A DNA stretch of 8,197 bases from DASPLH01 sp035627675. GTDB lineage: Bacteria; Acidobacteriota; Terriglobia; Terriglobales; Acidobacteriaceae. Of this stretch, positions 1-6,244 are shown piece by piece. The notes under the pieces were generated by a model. That model saw only the letters and a list, made by a program, of their open reading frames with translations. It ran no database searches and was not told the DNA's origin. Both the position numbers and the translations under genes were made by a program. The stretch is taken from positions 1 to 8,197 of the forward strand of contig DASPLH010000116.1 of NCBI GenBank assembly GCA_035627675.1, written 5' to 3'. Each line of letters starts with the position of its first letter. Position 1 is the first letter of the stretch.

Positions 1-703
<703 letters not shown>

Positions 704-740
704 AACCTGAAAACGTCTGCCGACAGGGTCAGACAGACAT

Positions 741-765
741 GTAAATCGCGAATCTTCCGATTTAC
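741..765 (-). other. 16S leader hairpin, 8-bp perfect stem
   Basis: GTAAATCG (741-748) and CGATTTAC (758-765) are perfect inverted repeats around a 9-base loop. The element lies about 40 bases before the mature 16S 5' end in the minus-strand transcript. It is probably a leader or processing structure. The matching strand downstream of 16S is outside the window, so a role in RNase III processing cannot be tested here. Confidence 0.55.
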
Positions 766-773
766 CTTATGTT

Positions 774-812
774 GTGAGATCGCTTGACCTAAATCTCAAG
801 CGTCCATCTCAC
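774..812 (-). other. 16S leader long hairpin
   Basis: GTGAGATCGCTTGA (774-787) pairs with TCAAGCG (796-802) plus ATCTCAC (806-812). This gives a 14-bp stem with one 3-base bulge (803-805) and an 8-base loop. It lies between the boxA-like site and the 16S start in the leader transcript. The strength of the stem suggests a real leader RNA structure; its function is inferred from position only. Confidence 0.6.
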
Positions 813-830
813 GACTGGCACGTTCAACCT

Positions 831-843
831 GTTGTCAAAGACC
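831..843 (-). promoter_or_regulatory. boxA-like antitermination site in rRNA leader
   Basis: On the minus strand the sequence reads GGTCTTTGACAAC. This matches the core of bacterial rRNA boxA elements (CTTTgACAA-like), which are bound as RNA by NusB/NusE (S10) to prevent premature termination of rRNA transcripts. It sits downstream of the promoter at 927-956 and about 130 bases before 16S, the expected place. The embedded TTGACA is unlikely to be a -35 box because nothing like a -10 lies 16-18 bases downstream (GTCGTG at 17). Confidence 0.6.
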
Positions 844-926
844 GTCCGCGTTCTCCGCACTGGGCGGCGCTTCCGGTGAACGATGGCTAGCACTGCGTGT
901 TAACCATCCGTCCTCGAAACCTTTTA

Positions 927-956
927 AACATACCGCGAATCGCTGCGGCGAGTCAA
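927..956 (-). promoter_or_regulatory. Candidate proximal rRNA promoter
   Basis: Minus-strand -35 TTGACT (951-956) and -10 TATGTT (927-932) are separated by 18 bases; the -35 is preceded by GG. Transcription would begin near 920 and give a leader of roughly 215 bases containing the boxA-like site and both leader hairpins. It is the best sigma70-type match close to 16S. The start site is inferred. Confidence 0.6.
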
Positions 957-1221
957 CCCCCATCCGCAACTTTGTTCAGCGCTCCATCGCGCTGTCTGCG
1001 GACTCCCGATCGACCCAGCTCGCTTGCGCTGTGACTCACAGCGCGCGCGGTAGGTTTTGCTCTCTATCCAGGCGCAGCCACTTCGGCGCGCGGCAAAAAT
1101 CGAGAGCAATCAAACTTGGTTAAAGATCACTTGGAGGTTCTGCGATTACCGCTGAAACCCATCGGGAAACTCAGTCCCCGATTGAAGCCCGTGGCCGGGC
1201 ATTTACTCGCAGCTTGTTGGC
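957..1221. other. Upstream rRNA spacer, no gene recognised
   Basis: I see no coding region, tRNA or known structured RNA here. A minus-strand frame of 61 codons (924-1109) overlaps the proximal promoter and looks like no protein family. If the upstream promoter-like boxes are active, this stretch is transcribed as part of a long 16S leader. Confidence 0.5.
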
Positions 1222-1250
1222 TTACTACTTAGATGCCGAGGAATCGTCAA
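1222..1250 (-). promoter_or_regulatory. Weak promoter-like pair
   Basis: Minus-strand TTGACG (1245-1250, five of six bases matching the -35 consensus) is followed 17 bases later by TAGTAA (1222-1227, a poor -10). It lies just downstream of the 86-bp repeat pair. It is listed because the -35 match and spacing continue the series of promoter-like boxes upstream of 16S, but it could easily be chance. Confidence 0.25.
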
Positions 1251-1251
1251 G

Positions 1252-1328
1252 GATTCACCGCTCGGCTTCCGACTGCCTTTCTCGCTGACGAAGTTCACTC
1301 TACCAGACTTGCTGGCGTCGTGCAACCC
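1252..1328 (-). repeat. Imperfect tandem repeat, copy B
   Basis: This is the second copy (in minus-strand reading order) of a direct repeat whose other copy is 1337-1414. Shared blocks are GGGTTGCRCG at the upstream edge, GGTASAGT, then GTCAGCGAGARAGGCAGT (1272-1289 against 1358-1375, one mismatch in 18) and GTGAATC near the end. The offset is 86 bp at the upstream blocks. The sequence between the shared blocks has diverged, which suggests the blocks are the constrained parts. Confidence 0.75.
1297..1325 (-). promoter_or_regulatory. Promoter-like boxes in repeat copy B
   Basis: Minus-strand TTGCAC (1320-1325) and TAGAGT (1297-1302) are separated by exactly 17 bases. The same arrangement occurs in the other repeat copy. 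The -10 matches consensus only moderately, so support comes mainly from the repeated layout upstream of 16S. Confidence 0.4.
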
Positions 1329-1336
1329 TCATCTGC

Positions 1337-1414
1337 GATTCACTGCAAGGCGTCGTTACTGCCTCTCTCGCTGACAGAAGTTACTGTACCAAACCCATCG
1401 GCACCGCGCAACCC
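1337..1414 (-). repeat. Imperfect tandem repeat, copy A
   Basis: This is the first copy in minus-strand reading order of the repeat also found at 1252-1328. It carries the same order of blocks: a GGGTTGC -35-like block, a -10-like block, the GTCAGCGAGA block and a GTGAATC tail. No protein or known RNA family is recognised in it. Duplication of an rRNA promoter and its initially transcribed region is the simplest reading. Confidence 0.75.
1383..1411 (-). promoter_or_regulatory. Promoter-like boxes in repeat copy A
   Basis: Minus-strand TTGCGC (1406-1411) and TACAGT (1383-1388) are separated by 17 bases, the same geometry as in copy B 86 bp downstream. The -35 hexamer is identical to that of the candidate promoter at 1530-1558. 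Confidence 0.4.
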
Positions 1415-1425
1415 CCGCCGGCTAC

Positions 1426-1458
1426 TTTTTCGAACTTCCGTTTCGTCCGTTCGAAAAA
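1426..1458. repeat. Perfect 10-bp inverted repeat
   Basis: TTTTTCGAAC (1426-1435) and GTTCGAAAAA (1449-1458) flank a 13-base loop. It would form a hairpin in a transcript of either strand, or serve as a two-fold symmetric protein site. It lies between the distal promoter-like boxes and repeat copy A. It is not a standard intrinsic terminator because neither strand has a T-run after the stem. Confidence 0.65.
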
Positions 1459-1480
1459 CCTGACTTGTAAGGACCAGTTC

Positions 1481-1496
1481 CGCGACTTCCGTCGCG
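1481..1496 (-). other. Short hairpin with GGAA (GNRA-type) tetraloop
   Basis: CGCGAC (1481-1486) and GTCGCG (1491-1496) form a perfect 6-bp stem. Read on the minus strand the loop is GGAA, a stable GNRA tetraloop; on the plus strand it is TTCC. This favours a minus-strand RNA structure, consistent with transcription toward 16S from the boxes at 1530-1558. Confidence 0.4.
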
Positions 1497-1513
1497 TGGC
1501 GCCGTTCGCGCCC

Positions 1514-1527
1514 TCAAGCGTGCTTGA
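1514..1527. repeat. Palindrome at putative distal start site
   Basis: TCAAGC (1514-1519) and GCTTGA (1522-1527) are perfect inverted repeats two bases apart. They lie immediately downstream of the minus-strand -10 box at 1530-1535, so they cover the predicted transcription start. An operator role is possible but is inferred from position only. Confidence 0.4.
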
Positions 1528-1529
1528 TT

Positions 1530-1558
1530 GTTATAACAGCCGTGAGCAGGTCGCGCAA
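1530..1558 (-). promoter_or_regulatory. Candidate distal promoter toward 16S
   Basis: Minus-strand TTGCGC (1553-1558) and TATAAC (1530-1535, five of six matches to the -10 consensus) are separated by 17 bases. The -35 context GGGTTGCGCG is the same as in repeat copy A and nearly the same as in copy B. Transcription would start near 1523 and run toward 16S. It could drive the rRNA operon or an independent small RNA. Confidence 0.5.
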
Positions 1559-1628
1559 CCCTTCCGCCCAACTTTCCTTTCGGAAGGTGTCACCCGCAAT
1601 GCAAACACAACCCATAGTTCAGCGCGCG

Positions 1629-1662
1629 CGCGAACACACAAGAACCGCGAACACACAAGAAC
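1629..1662. repeat. 17-bp exact tandem duplication
   Basis: CGCGAACACACAAGAAC occurs twice back to back (1629-1645 and 1646-1662), immediately after an alternating CG run. No function is evident. The rest of 1560-1812 shows no gene other than the palindromic repeat at 1683-1720, and I find no clear promoter for the permease operon. Confidence 0.85.
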
Positions 1663-1682
1663 GAAGATCCTCACGGCGGGTG

Positions 1683-1720
1683 CCCCATCCTTCTGCGTAG
1701 CAGAGGGTGGGGTAGTTCTT
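1683..1720. repeat. Dispersed palindromic repeat, upstream copy
   Basis: A left arm (1683-1696) pairs with a right arm (1700-1712) in a stem of about 13 bp with one bulged T, one G-T pair and a GTA loop, followed by TAGTTCTT. A second copy in the same orientation is at 4355-4392, and a right-half fragment is at 4446-4459. This looks like a REP-type interspersed element. It ends about 90 bp before the permease start and might act as a weak terminator or mRNA structure. Confidence 0.8.
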
Positions 1721-1812
1721 CCGATTGGCATCTGCTTCAGGAACTTCCTCCTTCCCTCATTCGTACCTAACATTGCCGTGAGCTCTGCGTCTGATTGCTC
1801 GTAAGGCTCAAC

Positions 1813-3069
1813 ATGTCCATCTCCGACCTGTTCAAAGACGTGATTCACACTCTGTGGGCGAACAAGCTCCGGACATTCCTCACCATGTTCGGGATTGCCT
1901 GGGGCATCGTCTCCATCGTGCTCATGATCGCCGCCGGAGAAGGACTGCGCGCCGGCAACGAGAAGATGCAGCGGACGTTTGCCAAGGACCTCATGGTCAT
2001 CTTCGCCGGTCGCACCAGCATGCAGGCCGGTGGCACTCGTGCCGGACGCCGCATCATGTTCGACAAGGACGATCCTCAGTTCGTCCAATCCGAATCCCCG
2101 GCGTGCAAGTACGTGCTTCCCGAGCTCGGCAATCAAGCCGCCGTGCGCAGCAACTACAACGCTGCCCAGCCTCCCGTCACCGGCTCCTATCCCGAGTTCC
2201 CCGAGATCCGCAGCATCAGCGTCGCCGAAGGGCGCTTCTATAACTGGACTGACGTTCACGAACGCCGGCGCGTCGCATTCCTCGGCAGCGAGATCGCAGA
2301 GCAACTCTTCCCGCAGGGCAAACCTATCGGCGAGAACATCTACATCAACGACATCCCCTACGTCGTCATCGGAGTGATGCTCGACAAGAAGCAGAACTCC
2401 AGCTACGACGGGTGGGACGTCAACAAGATCTTCGTGCCCTTCACCGCACTCATTGAGGATTTGCCTAACAAACCTCCCTCGACTCCGAGCGAGATCGACC
2501 GCCTTCTCGTCGTCCCCGCATCTGTTGACGAGCACGAAAGCTGCAAGCATCAGGCCCGCGTAGCTCTCGGCCGCATCCACAACTTCGATCCCACTGACAA
2601 GGAAGCCGCAGGCGTCTGGGACACGCTGGAAGAAGCCAAGGCCTTCCGCAGGATGACCGACGGCATGCAGTACTTCCTCGGCGCCGTCGGAATCACCACG
2701 CTCTTTCTCGGCGGAATAGGAGTGATGAATGTCATGCTCGTTGCCGTTCGCGAGCGCACGCGCGAGATCGGCGTCCGCAAAGCGGTGGGAGCCCCGGCCC
2801 AAAGCATCCTGCGGCAGTTCTTCCTGGAGACCGTCATCATCGTCGCGCTGAGCGGCGGAGTCGGCCTGGCGATCGCCTACGGACTCTGCGGCCTGGTCAA
2901 CATGCTTCCCATGCCCGACTTCTTCGCCGGCCTGCTTCCGACGTGGCGTAGCGGCCTTGCAGCCCTGTTGATGCTCGGCATGACTGCGATCTTCGCCGCA
3001 CTCTACCCGGCTCGCAAGGCAGCCACCATCGACCCCATTGAAGCTCTGCGCTACGAAGCAGGCGGATAG
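1813..3069 (+). CDS. MacB/FtsX-type ABC transporter permease (first of pair)
   Basis: This 418-residue inner-membrane protein has the MacB permease layout. TM1 is at about 20-43, a large extracytoplasmic MacB core domain at about 44-280, then three TM segments at about 285-312, 337-363 and 381-402. The FtsX signature is clear: GGIGVMNVMLVAV followed by ERTREIGVRKAVGA (about 314-329), then YPARKAATIDPIEALRYE near the C-terminus. The family couples cytoplasmic ATP hydrolysis to movement in the periplasmic domain for export or lipoprotein/toxin efflux; the substrate here is unknown. No ATP-binding domain is fused and none is encoded nearby. I chose ATG 1813 because AAGG lies 6 bases upstream and the protein then starts in the usual place for the family; an in-frame TTG at 1795 would add six residues. 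Its stop overlaps the ribosome binding site of the next gene. Confidence 0.95.
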   Translation: MSISDLFKDVIHTLWANKLRTFLTMFGIAWGIVSIVLMIAAGEGLRAGNEKMQRTFAKDLMVIFAGRTSMQAGGTRAGRRIMFDKDDPQFVQSESPACKYVLPELGNQAAVRSNYNAAQPPVTGSYPEFPEIRSISVAEGRFYNWTDVHERRRVAFLGSEIAEQLFPQGKPIGENIYINDIPYVVIGVMLDKKQNSSYDGWDVNKIFVPFTALIEDLPNKPPSTPSEIDRLLVVPASVDEHESCKHQARVALGRIHNFDPTDKEAAGVWDTLEEAKAFRRMTDGMQYFLGAVGITTLFLGGIGVMNVMLVAVRERTREIGVRKAVGAPAQSILRQFFLETVIIVALSGGVGLAIAYGLCGLVNMLPMPDFFAGLLPTWRSGLAALLMLGMTAIFAALYPARKAATIDPIEALRYEAGG

Positions 3070-3078
3070 GAGAGCGCC

Positions 3079-4338
3079 GTGGATCTGATCAGGGAAATCT
3101 TCGCCGAAGCATGGTTTGCTCTCCGCAAGAGCCCCACGCGCAGTGCGCTGACGATGCTCGGAGTCGTTTGGGGAATCACGTCCGTCACTCTGCTCATCGC
3201 CTACGGAACCAGTTTCCGCCAGGTCCTCACCACGGCCTTCGACGCCTTCGGCCGCAGCGCCATCATCGCCTGGCCGCAGCAAACCAGCGACGCCACCGGC
3301 GGGCAGCGCGGCGGAAAGGTGGTCCGCTTCGAACAGGCGGATGTCGATTACATCAAGGCCACCTCGCCGGCCGTGAAGTCCGTCAGCATGGAAACCGTCA
3401 AGTATCTGCCCATGCAATACGGCGAACGCCTCGTCAACAGCGCCGTCCGCGGCGTCTTTCCCGAGTACGGGGAAGTGCGCAACGAAGTCCCCGCCGAGGG
3501 CCGCTGGATCAACTCCATGGACCTGCTCGAGCGCCGTCGAGTGGTCTTCATCGGCTACCGCATCAAGGAACAGCTCTTCAGCGGACGAAACGCCATCGGT
3601 GAAACCATTCTCATCGGGGGCGTGCGCTTCGAGGTTGTCGGCGTGATGGACCGCAAGATCCAGCTCAGCAATTACTTCACCAGCGACGATCGCTCCGTCT
3701 GGATCCCATATTCCGCCGCCGCCGACATGTGGGACGCGAAGTACGCCCGCACGCTCGTCATCGAACCCATCGCCCCGCAGTTCGAGAAGGAAGCTATCCG
3801 CCAGGTGCGCGCCGCCGTCGCCGATCGCCAGGGCTTTTCGCCAACCGACGAGAAAGCCATCCAGATGTTCGGACGCGAGCAGTTCCGCCCGGTCATCGAA
3901 GGCCTGACCATCGGCCTTCAGGTTCTTTTGCTCTTCATCGGGGCGCTGACGCTCGGGATCGGCGGGGTAGGAGTGATGAACATCATGCTCGTCTCGGTCG
4001 ACGAGCGCATCCGCGAGATCGGCTTGCGCCGCGCGCTCGGCGCCAGGAAGATCCACATCCGCCTGCAGATGCTCGCCGAAACCCTGGTGCTGATGGCCAT
4101 AGGCGGCGCACTCGGCATCGCGCTCTCCTACGGGATTTCGGCCGCCATCGGAACCCTGCCGCTGCTCGGTGCCATGTTCCAGGACAAGAGCGGCAAGGCC
4201 GACATACGACTGCAAATCTCCGCCGGCACGGTTCTGGGCTCCACGCTCGTGCTCCTGTTCGTCGGAGTCCTAAGCGGTATGGTCCCAGCCATCAAGGCCG
4301 CCAAACTCGACCCAGTAGAAGCCCTCCGCTACGAATGA
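3079..4338 (+). CDS. MacB/FtsX-type ABC transporter permease (second of pair)
   Basis: This 419-residue paralogue of the preceding gene has the same topology: TM1 at about 22-44, an extracytoplasmic core at about 45-272, and TM segments at about 275-305, 330-357 and 384-408. GGVGVMNIMLVSV, ERIREIGLRRALGA (about 309-322) and a terminal KAAKLDPVEALRYE identify the FtsX domain. The core domains share local blocks with the first permease (AEGR, ERRRV, a GE[NT]I-like turn), so the two probably form a heterodimer. The start is GTG at 3079. AGGAGAG at 3068-3074 overlaps the upstream stop, and only 9 bp separate the genes, so they are almost certainly co-transcribed and translationally coupled. As with its partner, no ATPase domain is present. 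The substrate cannot be inferred. Confidence 0.95.
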   Translation: MDLIREIFAEAWFALRKSPTRSALTMLGVVWGITSVTLLIAYGTSFRQVLTTAFDAFGRSAIIAWPQQTSDATGGQRGGKVVRFEQADVDYIKATSPAVKSVSMETVKYLPMQYGERLVNSAVRGVFPEYGEVRNEVPAEGRWINSMDLLERRRVVFIGYRIKEQLFSGRNAIGETILIGGVRFEVVGVMDRKIQLSNYFTSDDRSVWIPYSAAADMWDAKYARTLVIEPIAPQFEKEAIRQVRAAVADRQGFSPTDEKAIQMFGREQFRPVIEGLTIGLQVLLLFIGALTLGIGGVGVMNIMLVSVDERIREIGLRRALGARKIHIRLQMLAETLVLMAIGGALGIALSYGISAAIGTLPLLGAMFQDKSGKADIRLQISAGTVLGSTLVLLFVGVLSGMVPAIKAAKLDPVEALRYE

Positions 4339-4354
4339 CAAACTCAACTCGGGG

Positions 4355-4392
4355 CCCCACCCTTCTGCGAAAGCAGAGGGTGGGGTAGTTGT
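4355..4392 (+). terminator. Palindromic repeat copy, possible terminator of permease operon
   Basis: CCCCACCCTTCTGC (4355-4368), a GAAA loop, then GCAGAGGGTGGGG (4373-4385) form a 13-bp stem with one bulged T, followed by TAGTTGTCTTTG. It lies 17 bp after the second permease stop. The stem is strong but the T-tract is interrupted, so termination is plausible rather than certain. The same element occurs upstream at 1683-1720, so it is first of all a dispersed repeat. Confidence 0.6.
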
Positions 4393-4445
4393 CTTTGTCG
4401 GGTCGGAGCAGGGATGAGTCGGCGTCCCAGGTTCTCGAAGCTAAC

Positions 4446-4459
4446 GTGGGGTAGTTCTT
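4446..4459. repeat. Fragment of the dispersed palindromic repeat
   Basis: GTGGGGTAGTTCTT is identical to 1707-1720, the right edge and tail of the upstream palindromic copy, with the left arm missing. It looks like a truncated copy. Confidence 0.55.
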
Positions 4460-4475
4460 TCTACCCAGATGCTCC

Positions 4476-4545
4476 CGTCATCCTGAGCGAGGAAGCGCCC
4501 ACAGATGCGCTTCCGAGTCGAAGGACCTCGCGGCCCTGAGCACCA
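4476..4545. repeat. Direct repeat copy 1 (CGTCATCCTGAGCGA family)
   Basis: This 70-bp unit begins CGTCATCCTGAGCGA and ends near CTGAGCACCA. An internal perfect hairpin has arms GGAAGCGC (4491-4498) and GCGCTTCC (4507-4514). It repeats at 4605-4675 with two substitutions and one single-base insertion. Related CGTCATCCTGAGC...CGAAGGACC elements are familiar to me as intergenic repeats of acidobacterial and some other genomes; this is recall, not a search. Confidence 0.85.
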
Positions 4546-4557
4546 CGTTCCATGTAG

Positions 4558-4579
4558 GCCCAGCCGCCCTCGGCTGGGC
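4558..4579. repeat. Perfect 9-bp hairpin between the direct repeats
   Basis: GCCCAGCCG (4558-4566), loop CCCT, CGGCTGGGC (4571-4579). It is followed at once by a second small hairpin. No T-run follows on either strand, so a classical terminator is unlikely, although the structure lies between convergent genes. Confidence 0.7.
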
Positions 4580-4580
4580 T

Positions 4581-4595
4581 GAGTGCGGAGCACTC
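4581..4595. repeat. Perfect 6-bp hairpin
   Basis: GAGTGC (4581-4586), loop GGA, GCACTC (4590-4595). It is directly adjacent to the hairpin at 4558-4579; the two may be parts of one compound repeat element. Confidence 0.6.
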
Positions 4596-4604
4596 CCAAC
4601 GACA

Positions 4605-4675
4605 CGTCATCCTGAGCGAGGAAGCGCCCGCAGATGCGCTTCCGAGTCGAAGGACCTCACGGCCCCTGAGCACCA
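4605..4675. repeat. Direct repeat copy 2 (CGTCATCCTGAGCGA family)
   Basis: This is the second copy of the unit at 4476-4545, offset by 129 bp and in the same orientation, with its internal hairpin arms at 4620-4627 and 4636-4643. It ends 5 bp from the der stop codon. The near-identity of the copies points to recent duplication or gene conversion. Confidence 0.85.
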
Positions 4676-4680
4676 TTTAC

Positions 4681-6180
4681 CTATCCCCTCTTCGGGTTAG
4701 GCACGAACTCGCGCCTCTTCCTCGCCCGGCTCTTGATCCAGATCGGCGTGCCCTCAAACGTAAACGCATCCCGGATCTGGTTCTCGATGAACCGCTCGTA
4801 CGAGAAATGCAGCTTCACGTCCTTATCGGTGAACAGCACAAACGTCGGCGGAGAAACCGCCGTCTGTGTCATGTAGTAAATCTTTACCTTGTTCCGCGCG
4901 GGCACCGATGCGCGCTCGAAGTCCACCTGCCGCAGGAAACGGTTCATCTCGCCCGTCGAGATTCGCTTGCGGCGCTCGGCTGAAACCCTCTGCAACGCCT
5001 CGAACACCCGGTGAACGTTCTTCCCGTTCGCGGCCGAAATGAACAGGATCGGCGCGTAGTCGAGGAACTTCAGCATCCGCCGCGCCTGCTCCTCGAAGAT
5101 GCGGCTGTCTGCCGCTGGCTTGCCGTCGGTACGCCCGCTCGTCACCAGGTCCCACTTGTTGATCACGATCACCACCGAGCGCCCCGACTCGTGCGCGTAA
5201 CCCGCGATGTTCGCATCGATCCCGGTCACGCCTTCCGTCGCATCGATCACCATCAATGCCACGTCGGCGGCCTCGAGATGCTTGCGCGCCATCACGACCG
5301 AAAGCTTCTCGGCCATCAGCTTCGTCTTGCCCTTGCGGCGGATCCCCGCCGTGTCGATGAACCGGTACTTCTGGCCGTCCTTCTCCACCACTTCATCCAC
5401 CGCGTCGCGCGTCGTGCCCGCGATCGGAGACACGATCGCCCGCGACGTGCCCGTCAGTTGATTCAAAAGTGTCGATTTACCAACGTTGGGACGCCCGATG
5501 ATCGCGATCCTGATTTCCGGAGCCGGGCCCGGCTCTTCTGCCGGAAGGTCCAGTGCCTCCACGTCCGCGAACTCGTCGTCTTCCCTCGCCTCGCGCGTGG
5601 GCTGCGCCTTTGCCCGCATGAACCTGCTCTCGCGAACTTCGTCCTCCTCGGTGTCGGATACCGTCGCGACCTTCTCCATCACCGCCTCGATCAGCTCCGC
5701 GACTCCGTCCCCGTGCTCTGCCGAGATCGGATACAGCTCGCGTATCCCCAGCCTGCGGAACTCCTCCGCCTGCGCCTCCAGCTTCGGGGCGTCGATCTTG
5801 TTCACCGCCAGGAAGAGCGGTTTTCCCGCCTTATGCATCAGCCTTGCGAGTTCCATGTCGGGCGCGGCCAGCTCCGTCCGCCCATCCACCACCATCACGA
5901 TGGCCGACGCTTCTTCCAGCGCAACTCTCGCCTGCCGGAAGATCTCTGCCGGGATCAGGTCCTTGTCTTCCGGGATGATGCCGCCCGTGTCCACCACCCG
6001 AAACCGTTGCCCGTTCCAGCGGACCGTCCCGTACAGGCGGTCGCGGGTGATTCCAGGTTCGTCGCCCACGATCGCGCGCCGCTGGCCCACCAGCTTGTTG
6101 AAGAGAGTTGACTTGCCGACATTGGGACGGCCAACGATGGCCAGCAGTCCGCCTTTCGAGTTCGTTGCCGCCGTTGCCAA
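4681..6180 (-). CDS. der: Ribosome assembly GTPase Der (EngA)
   Basis: Der is an essential GTPase that acts in maturation of the 50S subunit. It has two tandem G domains and a C-terminal KH-like domain. All are visible, numbering from the chosen start. G domain 1 has GRPNVGKST (17-25), GITRD (43-47), DTGG (64-67) and NKID (127-130). An acidic linker spans about 172-222. G domain 2 has GRPNVGKST (229-237), GTTRD (255-259), DTAG (276-279) and NKWD (341-344). The KH-like domain covers about 390-495 and ends in a basic tail. I chose TTG at 6180, giving 499 residues, close to the usual Der length of about 440-500. AGGGGAT (6187-6193) lies six bases upstream and a TATAAT box lies at 6245-6250. The reading frame stays open to a GTG at 6303, but that extension would run through the promoter and into the divergent helicase gene. 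Confidence 0.97.
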   Translation of the reverse strand: MATAATNSKGGLLAIVGRPNVGKSTLFNKLVGQRRAIVGDEPGITRDRLYGTVRWNGQRFRVVDTGGIIPEDKDLIPAEIFRQARVALEEASAIVMVVDGRTELAAPDMELARLMHKAGKPLFLAVNKIDAPKLEAQAEEFRRLGIRELYPISAEHGDGVAELIEAVMEKVATVSDTEEDEVRESRFMRAKAQPTREAREDDEFADVEALDLPAEEPGPAPEIRIAIIGRPNVGKSTLLNQLTGTSRAIVSPIAGTTRDAVDEVVEKDGQKYRFIDTAGIRRKGKTKLMAEKLSVVMARKHLEAADVALMVIDATEGVTGIDANIAGYAHESGRSVVIVINKWDLVTSGRTDGKPAADSRIFEEQARRMLKFLDYAPILFISAANGKNVHRVFEALQRVSAERRKRISTGEMNRFLRQVDFERASVPARNKVKIYYMTQTAVSPPTFVLFTDKDVKLHFSYERFIENQIRDAFTFEGTPIWIKSRARKRREFVPNPKRG

Positions 6181-6244
6181 ATCCAGATCCCCTGTCGTAA
6201 AGAGTCGTTGGGAAGAGCCGCGGAACAACGGCCCCTCCACGGCT

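Noticed and set aside
810..838. TTGACA on the minus strand as a -35 promoter box
   Set aside because: At a 17-base spacing the downstream hexamer is GTCGTG, not a -10. The hexamer is better explained as part of a boxA-like leader element.
1426..1458. The TTTTTCGAAC inverted repeat as an intrinsic terminator
   Set aside because: No T-run follows the second arm on either strand; the T/A runs are inside the stem.
957..1560. A known structured RNA (tmRNA, RNase P RNA, SRP RNA) or tRNA in the spacer
   Set aside because: I looked for signature segments of these RNAs on both strands and found none.
1531..4215. Very long minus-strand open frame (894 codons) antisense to the permeases
   Set aside because: The opposite strand encodes two clear MacB/FtsX permeases. 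The antisense product has no recognisable domain or hydrophobic segments, and its length is explained by GC-rich third positions on the coding strand.
4476..4675. CRISPR array
   Set aside because: There are only two repeat copies, 70 bp long with internal hairpins, separated by one stretch that itself contains hairpins; no cas gene is present.
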